Virus record (IMG/VR): IMGVR_UViG_3300021093_000080 | Coordinates: 1 to 59,742 of that record | Strand: one strand, 5' to 3' | Length of the DNA: 59,742 nucleotides | Source of the DNA: a virus | Translations under genes and position numbers: made by a program | Notes under the pieces: generated by a model | Databases searched by the model: none | What the model was told of the DNA's origin: nothing | Seen by the model: the letters and a program-made list of their open reading frames with translations, nothing else | In this document: piece by piece, positions 6,979 through 13,341 of the stretch | Position numbering within the stretch: position 1 is the stretch's first letter | Layout: the number at the start of each line of letters is the position of its first letter

Positions 6979-8694
6979 TTAGACGGTAGCTCCACCCCCT
7001 GGCGTGGTGCCCGGAGTACCGCCCGTAGATGGCGTGCCACCGGGTCCTGGCGTGGCTGTGCCTGGCGTTGGTGATCCTTCTCCTGGGGTTGGGTTTTCAA
7101 ACTGATCTAGATCTGATTGCAGTCCTGCCTGGCTGATTCCTGCAGTCCGCAGTTGGGTGGTTTTCGTCTGTTTCTTCTGCGCCACTGCATTTTCTTCGGA
7201 CCATAGTGTGCTGTTATGGGCCATTTCTTCTTCTGATAATCCTAAAAATCTCTTCAAAGCGAAACGTTTGCTCATGTAAGGCAGCTCTGCCACCTGCACA
7301 AATGTGCTCACTCGACTTTGATCCATCTCCGTCTGTCTGTACTGCGCGAAGTTCTGTGGTGGATTGAACTTTATCTCAAATGTGCTGTTGTCAATGGTGT
7401 AACCTTTGTTTTTGATCCACAATTTGAACTCCTCGTCAAACACCGGACCTATCAGGCTCTGCAATCTTTCGCAGTATTTGTTAAATCTCAATTCTTGGAT
7501 GTATGCCGTGCCCACTCTGCCATCGTTGTACTGTTGCGCGCCGTCGTCCGCCCCCGTTGGCAAATATGACGCCGGTATTCTGAGACCCCTGTACAGCTTG
7601 TTGGTGAAATATCTAAGGTCATCTATCTCTCCCAGGTTGGTACCGCCGGGCAGTGTGTCAACCTTTGATCCTCTTCCTTCCGCTGTCTGTGGGAAGAAGT
7701 AGTCCTCGTTGATGCTCATGGGGTTGTATGTGGCGTCGATATAGCTCATGCCTCCCGTGGTGCTGGGTATTCTTCTCTGATTGATCTCATTTTTTACTCT
7801 CTCCACGAATTGCATCGCCAGGTGGGTTGGCATGTTGCCAACATCTATATAGAACACTCTTCGTTCTGGTGCCCTCTGCACTCGATAAATGATGATAGCG
7901 TCTTCTAACAGTTCTTTCTGCTTGTAGACCTTGAATACCTGTTCCAGCACGGATTGACCAAACGGGAATAGATTGTCCATGCCATCTGACAGACTCATGT
8001 GCACCACGTGCTCGGCATTGATCGCATACTGATTCATGGTTCTGTAGAACCTGCCTCCGCTGCCGCCGGTGGGGTAGCTCATGCTCATGCCCTGCCCTGT
8101 GCCCATGTAGTTCTGATTGTATGGCCCACCTGTGGTGCCACCATACAGTTGATTTGGCGTGATCTGTGTGGCAGATAATTTTTGTAAATTGGGGTTGATG
8201 TCTCTGATGATATACTGTTCTGGAACCTTGCCTTCCGATTCATTCACTATGATCCTGTCGATCTTGGCAGGATCCATGTACAACCATTTGTTGGTCTCAG
8301 TATCTCTCACGAAGAAACAGTCACCATATTTCAAGCAGTTCCTAAAAATACGGAATATTCTCCTGCCGAACCTGTTGCTTTTCGTCCACTGTTGCAGTGC
8401 TTTCTTTAATAATTTTACTTCGGTCTCTGTGACATCGTCCTTGAATATCAGATCGAATGGTGTTTCGTTCTCATCATTGCCCTGCGTGCAAAATTCTGCG
8501 AGTATGTCCAACGCTGCATTGATCTCGGAGTCGTTGTCCATTTGATCATATTGAAAGTATCTCTGTATCCTGTTTGGATGCCCCGTGTACACGTCGGGCA
8601 GATAGGATGAATAATTTCTTTTGGCAAAATTGGGAGTCCTTTCCCCACTGATGGGGCTTAGATTGGGTTCTTTGAAATATTTTTTCCAGCTCAT
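6979..8694 (-). CDS. gp20: Portal vertex protein gp20
   Basis: A 571-residue portal protein that forms the dodecameric DNA-entry ring, nucleates prohead assembly and docks the terminase and neck. Family blocks are clear: YFQYDQMDNDSEINAALDIL, NRFGRRIFRIFRNCLKYGD, RAPERRVFYIDVGNMP and PGGTNLGEIDDLRYF. T4 gp20 is 524 residues. The extra length is a C-terminal tail of about 40 residues made of Gly, Thr and Pro (for example TPGPGGTPSTGGTPGTTPGG), likely disordered. It begins 13 bases after the tape-measure gene's stop and is followed by the small head genes. Confidence 0.95.
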   Translation of the reverse strand: MSWKKYFKEPNLSPISGERTPNFAKRNYSSYLPDVYTGHPNRIQRYFQYDQMDNDSEINAALDILAEFCTQGNDENETPFDLIFKDDVTETEVKLLKKALQQWTKSNRFGRRIFRIFRNCLKYGDCFFVRDTETNKWLYMDPAKIDRIIVNESEGKVPEQYIIRDINPNLQKLSATQITPNQLYGGTTGGPYNQNYMGTGQGMSMSYPTGGSGGRFYRTMNQYAINAEHVVHMSLSDGMDNLFPFGQSVLEQVFKVYKQKELLEDAIIIYRVQRAPERRVFYIDVGNMPTHLAMQFVERVKNEINQRRIPSTTGGMSYIDATYNPMSINEDYFFPQTAEGRGSKVDTLPGGTNLGEIDDLRYFTNKLYRGLRIPASYLPTGADDGAQQYNDGRVGTAYIQELRFNKYCERLQSLIGPVFDEEFKLWIKNKGYTIDNSTFEIKFNPPQNFAQYRQTEMDQSRVSTFVQVAELPYMSKRFALKRFLGLSEEEMAHNSTLWSEENAVAQKKQTKTTQLRTAGISQAGLQSDLDQFENPTPGEGSPTPGTATPGPGGTPSTGGTPGTTPGGGATV

Positions 8695-8707
8695 ATTTTA
8701 TACATCA

Positions 8708-10924
8708 TTATATTATAGAAGGCCCCACTTTATCAACCACTTTGGAAGTTTTTTTGGTATTCTTCTCGGTGGCTGCATTAATGCTTACCAAGGTATTTAA
8801 TGCTTTGTTGTTGGCTTTTTGCAGCTCCAGTGTCTCCTTTGCAGTCATGTTGTACTGTGTCATTTGTGACGTCAGCATTGCATACTGAGCAGCAGCGCTC
8901 TGTCCTTCCTTGTTGTATTCCTGTGTTTCCTGCCGATTTAATACCCTCTCACCTGATTCCACTTGCAACATGCTGGTTTTGGGTTCAAATGGTAAACCTG
9001 TTTCGCCCAGGGTGCCCGTGGCGCGCTTCTCTGGTGGTTGCAGAGAGGCCATGCCCGCCGATGCTCCCAATATCGCTCCAATTACACCGCCAATCGCTGT
9101 GCCTATACCCGGAATTATACTGCCAATTGATGCTCCTGCCAGGGCGCCGCTGGCAGCACTGGTGCCAATGCCCAACAGTTTGCCCGCATCTGACTCCGAC
9201 GAGGCTGCCATGGCAGATCCTATACCGACTCCCGCGAGGCCAATCCCCACGCCACCTGCTACTCTGGCTGCTCCACCTAATTTGCCACCCATGCCGCCGG
9301 CTCCTCCGCCCAATCCTCCGCCCAGGCCACCGGCCATTCTTATACCAGCATAAGTACCCATAGCGTGTGTGGCTATTTGTCCTCCCTTGTCTAGTAAAAA
9401 TCCCCCAATGGTTTTGCCCATGTACAGCATAGCTTTGGTACCATTACTCAAGCCGTTGATTCCATCTGCTAGAGATTTGACACCATTGTTAAGTTGGTTG
9501 CCTGTGGTTCCTATAAAATTTCCTAATGTTGTGTAAAATCCCGTTTCGATGGATTGGAAACTGGAGCTGAGTCTCTTGGAGGAATCTTCAAACAGTGCGA
9601 GAGATTTAGTGGCTTTATCCTGTTCTGCTCTCTGTTCTTCGGTAACTGCTTTTAGATTTAGTTCGGCTGAGGCAAGTTGGTTAACCGCGCTGAATTGCCT
9701 CGCAAAAGCCACCTGTCCGGTCACTGCCACGCCTGCCAATGCTATGTTGGATCTCTTAGCAGCGTCTCTCAACATTATCATGGCCTGTGCAGAGTCTAGG
9801 GTTCCGGCGGTTAACTGTTGAATAATGCCGCTGGCCTCTGGTATGTTCTGCACCAACATTCTTGCAGACTCGGTGACCGGAGCCCCGGAGTTAGCAATCA
9901 AATCTTGGAAGCCTTCTTTCAATCCTGGGGACAATTCACCGATAGAAGCCGCAAACGCACTCAGTCTCTGTCCGGTCTCTTTGCTAACTGTGCCTAGGAA
10001 TGCTGTGAATCTTTCGTTGGTCAGCTGAGATTCTAACTGTTTGGCCAGTGTGGTTCTCTGTTGTCCTGTCAGTTTGGAAAGTTTGTCCAGTTCTGTTCCT
10101 AAACTTTCAGCTGATTTTATTTGATCCTGCGTTGAATCTGCAACAAAAGTACCTGTTCTTCTTTGTAAGTTTAACGTGGCCAGCAACACATCATTCAACT
10201 CATCCACTGTGAATCCCAGTGGTCCTAAACGTTCGATACTGGTTCTTCTAAACTGTTCGCTGAGTTGAGAAAATCTTTTTGCTCCCAGGGTGCTACTACC
10301 ATAAAGGGCTGCCAGGCCTTCACTGTTGCGAGAAATCAATCTCACAAAATCCTGCAGTGGCAGAGCCGCGCTGGCAGCAGTTTCTCTCAGCGTGAATAAA
10401 TTCTGTCCAAATGATGCCCCCACATTGGACAGCGTGCGGAATGCGTCCAGTGAGGTGTCAGCAAAATTACCAAAATTTTGTAAACCGATGCCTATGAGGC
10501 CGAGCCTATCTTTGAAAGCACTGGTGAATTCTGTGATAGAACCCTTGCCTGCATATGCGGCTTTGCCTAATTTTTCTAAAACATCAGCGGCACCGGTGGC
10601 ATTGTCTGCTTGTTTCTGAGCTGCAGTTTCGTTCAATCCCAGCTGTCTAAATAAGCTGTAAAATTTATTGTTTAATCCTTTGGTTGCCTCGATCTCTTTT
10701 TCTTTTGCATCTATCAACTTGTTTGTGAGATCGTTTAATACTTTTTCGTCCCTGGCATTTAGGTTCAATCTTTTGGTTAAATTTTTGAACTCATCGTTGA
10801 CTCGTTTGACTTGAGATGCGCTGAGGATTGGCGCCTTGCGTAATTCGTTGATAAGCCTAGTGATTTCTTTGACTAAATCTTGGTTATATTTGGCCAGTAG
10901 CCGCTGCAGTTCCTGTTCATCCAT
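8708..10924 (-). CDS. Putative tail tape-measure protein (gp29-like role)
   Basis: A 738-residue protein with the architecture of a tape measure. The first 110 residues are charged and helical (from MDEQELQRLLAKYNQDLVK). A long helical region of Ala, Leu and Gln follows. A glycine-rich, hydrophobic stretch at about residues 510-630 (GGLGGGLGGGAGG, later IGGVIGAILGASAG) resembles the membrane-active segment of tape-measure proteins. A short helical tail ends the protein. T4 gp29 is 590 residues, so the tail could be longer. The ATG at 10924 follows AGGGG at nine bases and lies 60 bases after a minus-strand TATAAATA. The divergent neighbour is gp26 with a frameshift frame, recalling the chaperone-plus-tape-measure pairing of other tailed phages. 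There is no clear sequence match to T4 gp29. Confidence 0.6.
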   Translation of the reverse strand: MDEQELQRLLAKYNQDLVKEITRLINELRKAPILSASQVKRVNDEFKNLTKRLNLNARDEKVLNDLTNKLIDAKEKEIEATKGLNNKFYSLFRQLGLNETAAQKQADNATGAADVLEKLGKAAYAGKGSITEFTSAFKDRLGLIGIGLQNFGNFADTSLDAFRTLSNVGASFGQNLFTLRETAASAALPLQDFVRLISRNSEGLAALYGSSTLGAKRFSQLSEQFRRTSIERLGPLGFTVDELNDVLLATLNLQRRTGTFVADSTQDQIKSAESLGTELDKLSKLTGQQRTTLAKQLESQLTNERFTAFLGTVSKETGQRLSAFAASIGELSPGLKEGFQDLIANSGAPVTESARMLVQNIPEASGIIQQLTAGTLDSAQAMIMLRDAAKRSNIALAGVAVTGQVAFARQFSAVNQLASAELNLKAVTEEQRAEQDKATKSLALFEDSSKRLSSSFQSIETGFYTTLGNFIGTTGNQLNNGVKSLADGINGLSNGTKAMLYMGKTIGGFLLDKGGQIATHAMGTYAGIRMAGGLGGGLGGGAGGMGGKLGGAARVAGGVGIGLAGVGIGSAMAASSESDAGKLLGIGTSAASGALAGASIGSIIPGIGTAIGGVIGAILGASAGMASLQPPEKRATGTLGETGLPFEPKTSMLQVESGERVLNRQETQEYNKEGQSAAAQYAMLTSQMTQYNMTAKETLELQKANNKALNTLVSINAATEKNTKKTSKVVDKVGPSII

Positions 10925-10950
10925 GCGTAAAAACCCCTAAAATATGCTCA

Positions 10951-10958
10951 TATAAATA
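10951..10958 (+). promoter_or_regulatory. T4-type late promoter box TATAAATA for gp26
   Basis: A perfect late box, 43 bases before the gp26 ATG at 11002. It lies within the leader of the divergent tape-measure gene. Confidence 0.65.
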
Positions 10959-10983
10959 GTGACAAGCACATTAATATAATGTA

Positions 10984-10991
10984 TATTTATA
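10984..10991 (-). promoter_or_regulatory. T4-type late promoter box TATAAATA for the tape-measure gene
   Basis: A perfect late box on the minus strand, 59 bases before the ATG at 10924. Transcription from it runs across the gp26 late promoter at 10951-10958. Confidence 0.65.
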
Positions 10992-11001
10992 GAATATAAA
11001 A

Positions 11002-11859
11002 ATGACAGAAAACACCAACCCATTAAAACGCTACTACAGGCAGCCGCAGATCAGCATACGCTTGCCCAGCGGTGAAAAAAACTATGCTGAAACAGTGGTG
11101 CAGAAGACCGTCACGGGAGAACACCCTGTGCTGCCCATGACTGCGATGGATGAACTGGCCTTCCGCACGCCGGACAGCATGATGAACGGCCAGGCCACGG
11201 TGGATGTGATCAAAAGTTGCATTCCCACCATACAGGATCCATGGCAACTGGTCAATCACGACATAGACACAGTGCTGATTGCCATCCGTATAGCCAGCTA
11301 TGGAGAGACCATGGACATCACGGCAGGAGTCCCGGGCACCAATCAAACACAGACACACACTGTGAACCTGCCACAGATGTTGGAAATCATACGGCAGGAT
11401 AAGATCACAGATCACTGTGAGCTGCAGGATGGATTGAAATTGCACATCGCTCCGCTGACCTACAAACAGATCACAGATGCACAGCTGAAAACATTTGAAC
11501 AACAGAGGATCTATGCGCAGGTGTCTCAGAGCAATCTCAGCGCGGAAGAAAAGACCAAGCGTTTCACGGAGAGTTTCCGGGTGCTGAGCGATCTCAATGT
11601 GGAGCTGCTGATCAACAACATCCAACGTATCCAGCTGCCCACGGGAGAGACGGTGACCGACAGAACTGCCATACTAGACTTCATCAAGAACGCAGATGCC
11701 AGGGTCATCAGAGAACTGGAAAACAAACTGGGCAACATCCGCCAGCAGGGTTCCATCAAGCCCGTCAGGGTCAAGGCCACGGAAGAGCAGATCAAGGCCG
11801 GCGCGCCCGCCAACTACGAAGTGCCCATCACGTTCGACAACGCAAATTTTTTCGTATAA
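11002..11859 (+). CDS. gp26: Baseplate hub assembly protein gp26
   Basis: A 285-residue protein of the T4 gp26 family (PF12322-type). Its N-terminal half has the family pattern: NPLKRYYRQPQISIRLPSGE, LPMTAMDELAFRTPD, ATVDVIKSCIPTIQDPWQL and DIDTVLIAIRIASYGETM. Marine T4-like gp26 proteins carry the same blocks; T4 gp26 is 208 residues. It is required for hub assembly in T4. The last codons are GCA AAT TTT TTC GTA TAA, which contain overlapping -1 slippery heptamers. A frame with no start codon continues from there to 12083, so a longer product of about 360 residues is likely. No Shine-Dalgarno sequence is obvious, and the late promoter is 43 bases upstream. Confidence 0.88.
   Translation: MTENTNPLKRYYRQPQISIRLPSGEKNYAETVVQKTVTGEHPVLPMTAMDELAFRTPDSMMNGQATVDVIKSCIPTIQDPWQLVNHDIDTVLIAIRIASYGETMDITAGVPGTNQTQTHTVNLPQMLEIIRQDKITDHCELQDGLKLHIAPLTYKQITDAQLKTFEQQRIYAQVSQSNLSAEEKTKRFTESFRVLSDLNVELLINNIQRIQLPTGETVTDRTAILDFIKNADARVIRELENKLGNIRQQGSIKPVRVKATEEQIKAGAPANYEVPITFDNANFFV
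11844..11853 (+). promoter_or_regulatory. Predicted -1 ribosomal frameshift site (AAATTTTTTC)
   Basis: In the gp26 frame the bases read A AAT TTT TTC, giving two overlapping X-XXY-YYZ heptamers (A AAT TTT and T TTT TTC) two codons before the stop. Slipping back one base at either gives the same junction (ANFFRIKLL) and enters an open frame of 77 codons ending at 12083. That frame has no ATG, GTG or TTG near its beginning. Confidence 0.65.
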
Positions 11860-12083
11860 AATTATTATCGCTCTCGGAATCTGACCTCATAAGATATCTC
11901 AAGGACCTCGAGACTGAAGGCAAGAGCATCAAGCACGAGCTGTTCAAGATCTGTTGGTACATGCGCGGTGGAGTTACCTATCAGGAAGCGCTGGCGCTGA
12001 GCCCCGCGGATCGCGACATAGTGTCCCGCATAGTCAAGGACAATCTGGACGTCACCAAGAAAACCGGGCAGCCATTCTTTTAA
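11850..12083 (+). CDS. gp26 frameshift extension (tail-assembly-chaperone-like frame)
   Basis: Seventy-seven codons in the -1 frame relative to gp26, giving a gp26-extension fusion of about 360 residues. The translated part contains LSESDLIRYLKDLETEGKS, then WYMRGGVTYQEALALSPADR and ends TKKTGQPFF. It is clearly protein-like and in the same codon style as gp26. The pattern of a small helical piece with a G-V-T-x-x-E-A-x-x-L-S-x-x-D-R core recalls the second frames of lambda-type G/GT tail chaperones. No canonical start codon exists in this frame before the Met inside WYMRGG, so translation by frameshifting is the simplest explanation. The alternatives are a non-AUG start or a sequencing indel. 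The T4 counterpart could be gp51, but I cannot show that from sequence. Confidence 0.65.
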   Translation, partial: FRIKLLSLSESDLIRYLKDLETEGKSIKHELFKICWYMRGGVTYQEALALSPADRDIVSRIVKDNLDVTKKTGQPFF

Positions 12084-12099
12084 CAGTTGTGCCCTGCGA

Positions 12100-12116
12100 G
12101 ATGTGCTGCGCACATC
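12100..12116. other. Hairpin 1 of the gap (7-bp stem)
   Basis: GATGTGC pairs with GCACATC around a three-base loop, 16 bases after the frameshift-frame stop. There is no T-tract. Confidence 0.55.
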
Positions 12117-12170
12117 TGAAACTTCGCTTGCGCTCGTTTCCTTTCCTAGTCCTGCTGCAGTGATTGCCAA

Positions 12171-12192
12171 GCGCGATGCGACAGCATCGTGC
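12171..12192. other. Hairpin 2 of the gap (9-bp stem, one G-T pair)
   Basis: GCGCGATGC pairs with GCATCGTGC around the loop GACA. It is very GC-rich compared with the flanking genes. Confidence 0.55.
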
Positions 12193-12196
12193 GCCT

Positions 12197-12277
12197 TATG
12201 TGCTAGATGAGCAGTCACAATTCGGCTATCGCTAGCCGAATCGACCGACCCTGCATATGTGCTGAGTTCGCAGTCAC
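12197..12277. repeat. Imperfect direct repeat flanking hairpin 3
   Basis: TATGTGCT, six bases, then GCAGTCAC occurs at 12197-12218 and again at 12256-12277, 59 bases apart, on either side of hairpin 3. Spacing between the half-sites is conserved while the six internal bases are not. Confidence 0.5.
12220..12241. other. Hairpin 3 of the gap (perfect 9-bp stem)
   Basis: ATTCGGCTA pairs with TAGCCGAAT around the four-base loop TCGC. There is no adjacent T-tract on the plus side. Confidence 0.6.
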
Positions 12278-12584
12278 CATACATCGCTGCTGTCGCCGGG
12301 CGGTTGTGCTGTACCCGTTAGCTCATTCATTACAACGCGAATCCATGTGGTCTCTGCATGATGATCCCACCTGGACCTGGAGTTGGATCTGTTTCCCAGA
12401 GCTCCATCCTTTTTGCCTGTCGCGTCAAGTGATTCGCCGCCCACCTGCATGGGAGTAGTTCACTGTTTTACCAAGGACGCTATAGAGCCTATTGTATTTT
12501 TTTTTTTGATTTTAAGATGCCTGTGTCATGTGTATATAATATGCGTATATTATTCTCAAGTGATTCTTGAGTTTAAATACGCAC

Positions 12585-13016
12585 ATGCAGTGGATCTACA
12601 GAAACCAGCCAGTGACCGAATTACCAAATGATTGTGTGGGGTTCGTATATCTCATTACCAACATGGAGAATGGTCGCATGTATGTGGGCAAGAAGCTGTC
12701 TAGATTCAAGACTACGCGATACAAGATGCACACGCAAAAAAACGGAAAAAAAGTGCGCAAAAAAATTCGCGGCGCTGTGGACAGCGACTGGCAAGACTAC
12801 TACGGCAGCAGTGATCAGCTGGAGCGAGACATAGAAGCTTTGGGCAAAGATCGATTTCGGAGAGAAATACTTTTCTATTGCAGGAGCAAAGCAGAATTGA
12901 ATTATGTGGAGGCCCGTGAACAGTTTGCCAGGAAAGTTTTGGAGTCTGATCGATACTACAATGGACACATCCGCGTGCGAGTGCATGGATCACTGATCAT
13001 TGATAAAGAATTATGA
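12585..13016 (+). CDS. GIY-YIG-like nuclease family protein
   Basis: A 143-residue protein. Residues 19-37 (GFVYLITNMENGRMYVGKK) match the GIY-YIG pattern in the degenerate form VYL...MYVG, followed by an Arg/Lys-rich segment (RKKIRGAVDSDWQDYYGSS). A C-terminal motif NYVEAREQ carries the glutamate expected of the fold. The family includes homing endonucleases (Seg) and repair nucleases. The gene is free-standing between a non-coding gap and a terminator, which suits a mobile Seg-like gene, but a domesticated phage nuclease is equally possible. The ATG at 12585 is preferred over an upstream TTG. It follows TTTAAATA by five bases, with no Shine-Dalgarno sequence. Confidence 0.65.
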   Translation: MQWIYRNQPVTELPNDCVGFVYLITNMENGRMYVGKKLSRFKTTRYKMHTQKNGKKVRKKIRGAVDSDWQDYYGSSDQLERDIEALGKDRFRREILFYCRSKAELNYVEAREQFARKVLESDRYYNGHIRVRVHGSLIIDKEL

Positions 13017-13027
13017 TCCCATCATAA

Positions 13028-13061
13028 AAAAAGCCTGCACATTGGTATGCACAGGCTTTTT
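13028..13061. terminator. Bidirectional terminator between convergent genes
   Basis: AAAAAGCCTG (13028-13037) pairs with CAGGCTTTTT (13052-13061) around a loop of 14 bases. A and T tracts on both sides let it work in both directions. It lies between the GIY-YIG-like gene (plus) and the histone-H1-like gene (minus). Confidence 0.8.
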
Positions 13062-13079
13062 AAATTCCAAAGGTTTTAA

Positions 13080-13274
13080 CTAGGCTGCTGCGTTCTTCTC
13101 AGCGTTTTTAGTTTCTTGGATTTCTTTTCTTCTTGCTTTTACTAGTTTTCCTAATTCGGCAAGAGCTTTTCTCGCTCGGGTTCCCGAAGCTTTGATACCT
13201 TTTTCGGTGAACTTTTGGTTCTCTTCAGAATAGGTCTGAATAGAGGCCATGATCGATTCATGTGTATTTGACAT
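13080..13274 (-). CDS. Histone H1-like (Hc1-family-like) DNA-binding protein
   Basis: A 64-residue basic, helical protein. The central segment KGIKASGTRARKALAELGKL and then RRKEIQETKNA match the pattern of the bacterial histone H1/Hc1-like family (KG-x-AGTRARKAL-x-E, then RKEIQE). The C-terminus is Lys/Ala-rich. Such proteins bind DNA without sequence specificity and condense it. A good Shine-Dalgarno sequence (AAAGGAG) and a separate sigma70-like promoter at 13310-13338 suggest expression independent of the gp55-gp47-gp46 operon upstream. Possible roles are compaction of phage DNA or interference with host chromosome function. The family call is from the motif alone. Confidence 0.65.
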   Translation of the reverse strand: MSNTHESIMASIQTYSEENQKFTEKGIKASGTRARKALAELGKLVKARRKEIQETKNAEKNAAA

Positions 13275-13309
13275 GTATTCTCCTTTGTTGTATTAATTAA
13301 TACATCTGT

Positions 13310-13338
13310 ATTGTATGCTGTAAAAAAGCGTTAGTCAA
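13310..13338 (-). promoter_or_regulatory. Sigma70-like promoter for the H1-like gene
   Basis: On the minus strand TTGACT (13333-13338) is followed by a 17-base spacer and TACAAT (13310-13315). The predicted start is near 13303, giving a leader of about 29 bases with AAAGGAG before the ATG at 13274. Confidence 0.6.
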
Positions 13339-13341
13339 TAC

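Larger units (their letters stand above)
12084..12584. other. Hairpin-rich non-coding gap of 501 bases
   Basis: No credible coding frame covers this stretch. It holds three strong hairpins within 145 bases (listed separately), an imperfect 22-base direct repeat flanking the third, and a GAAAC/GTTTC pair at about 12118-12140. It ends with a run of twelve T residues at about 12497-12508. A TATAAT at 12535-12540 and a TTTAAATA at 12572-12579 precede the GIY-YIG-like gene. The first 300 bases look more GC-rich than the flanking genes. Possible roles are a terminator region after gp26, a structured RNA, or an origin or packaging-related site. None can be chosen from sequence alone. Confidence 0.5.

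Noticed and set aside
8910-9353. Plus-strand Pro/Ala-rich frame of 147 residues
   Set aside because: It is the complement of the glycine-rich part of the putative tape-measure gene, and such GC-rich shadows are common.
11865-12284. Minus-strand open frame of 139 residues across the gp26 extension and hairpin gap
   Set aside because: It is antisense to the convincing frameshift frame, has no ribosome site, and its composition reflects the hairpins. The plus-strand translation is far more protein-like.
12300-12380. TAGCTCA and GCGAATCC segments resembling tRNA D- and T-arms
   Set aside because: No acceptor stem, anticodon arm or proper T-loop could be drawn around them.
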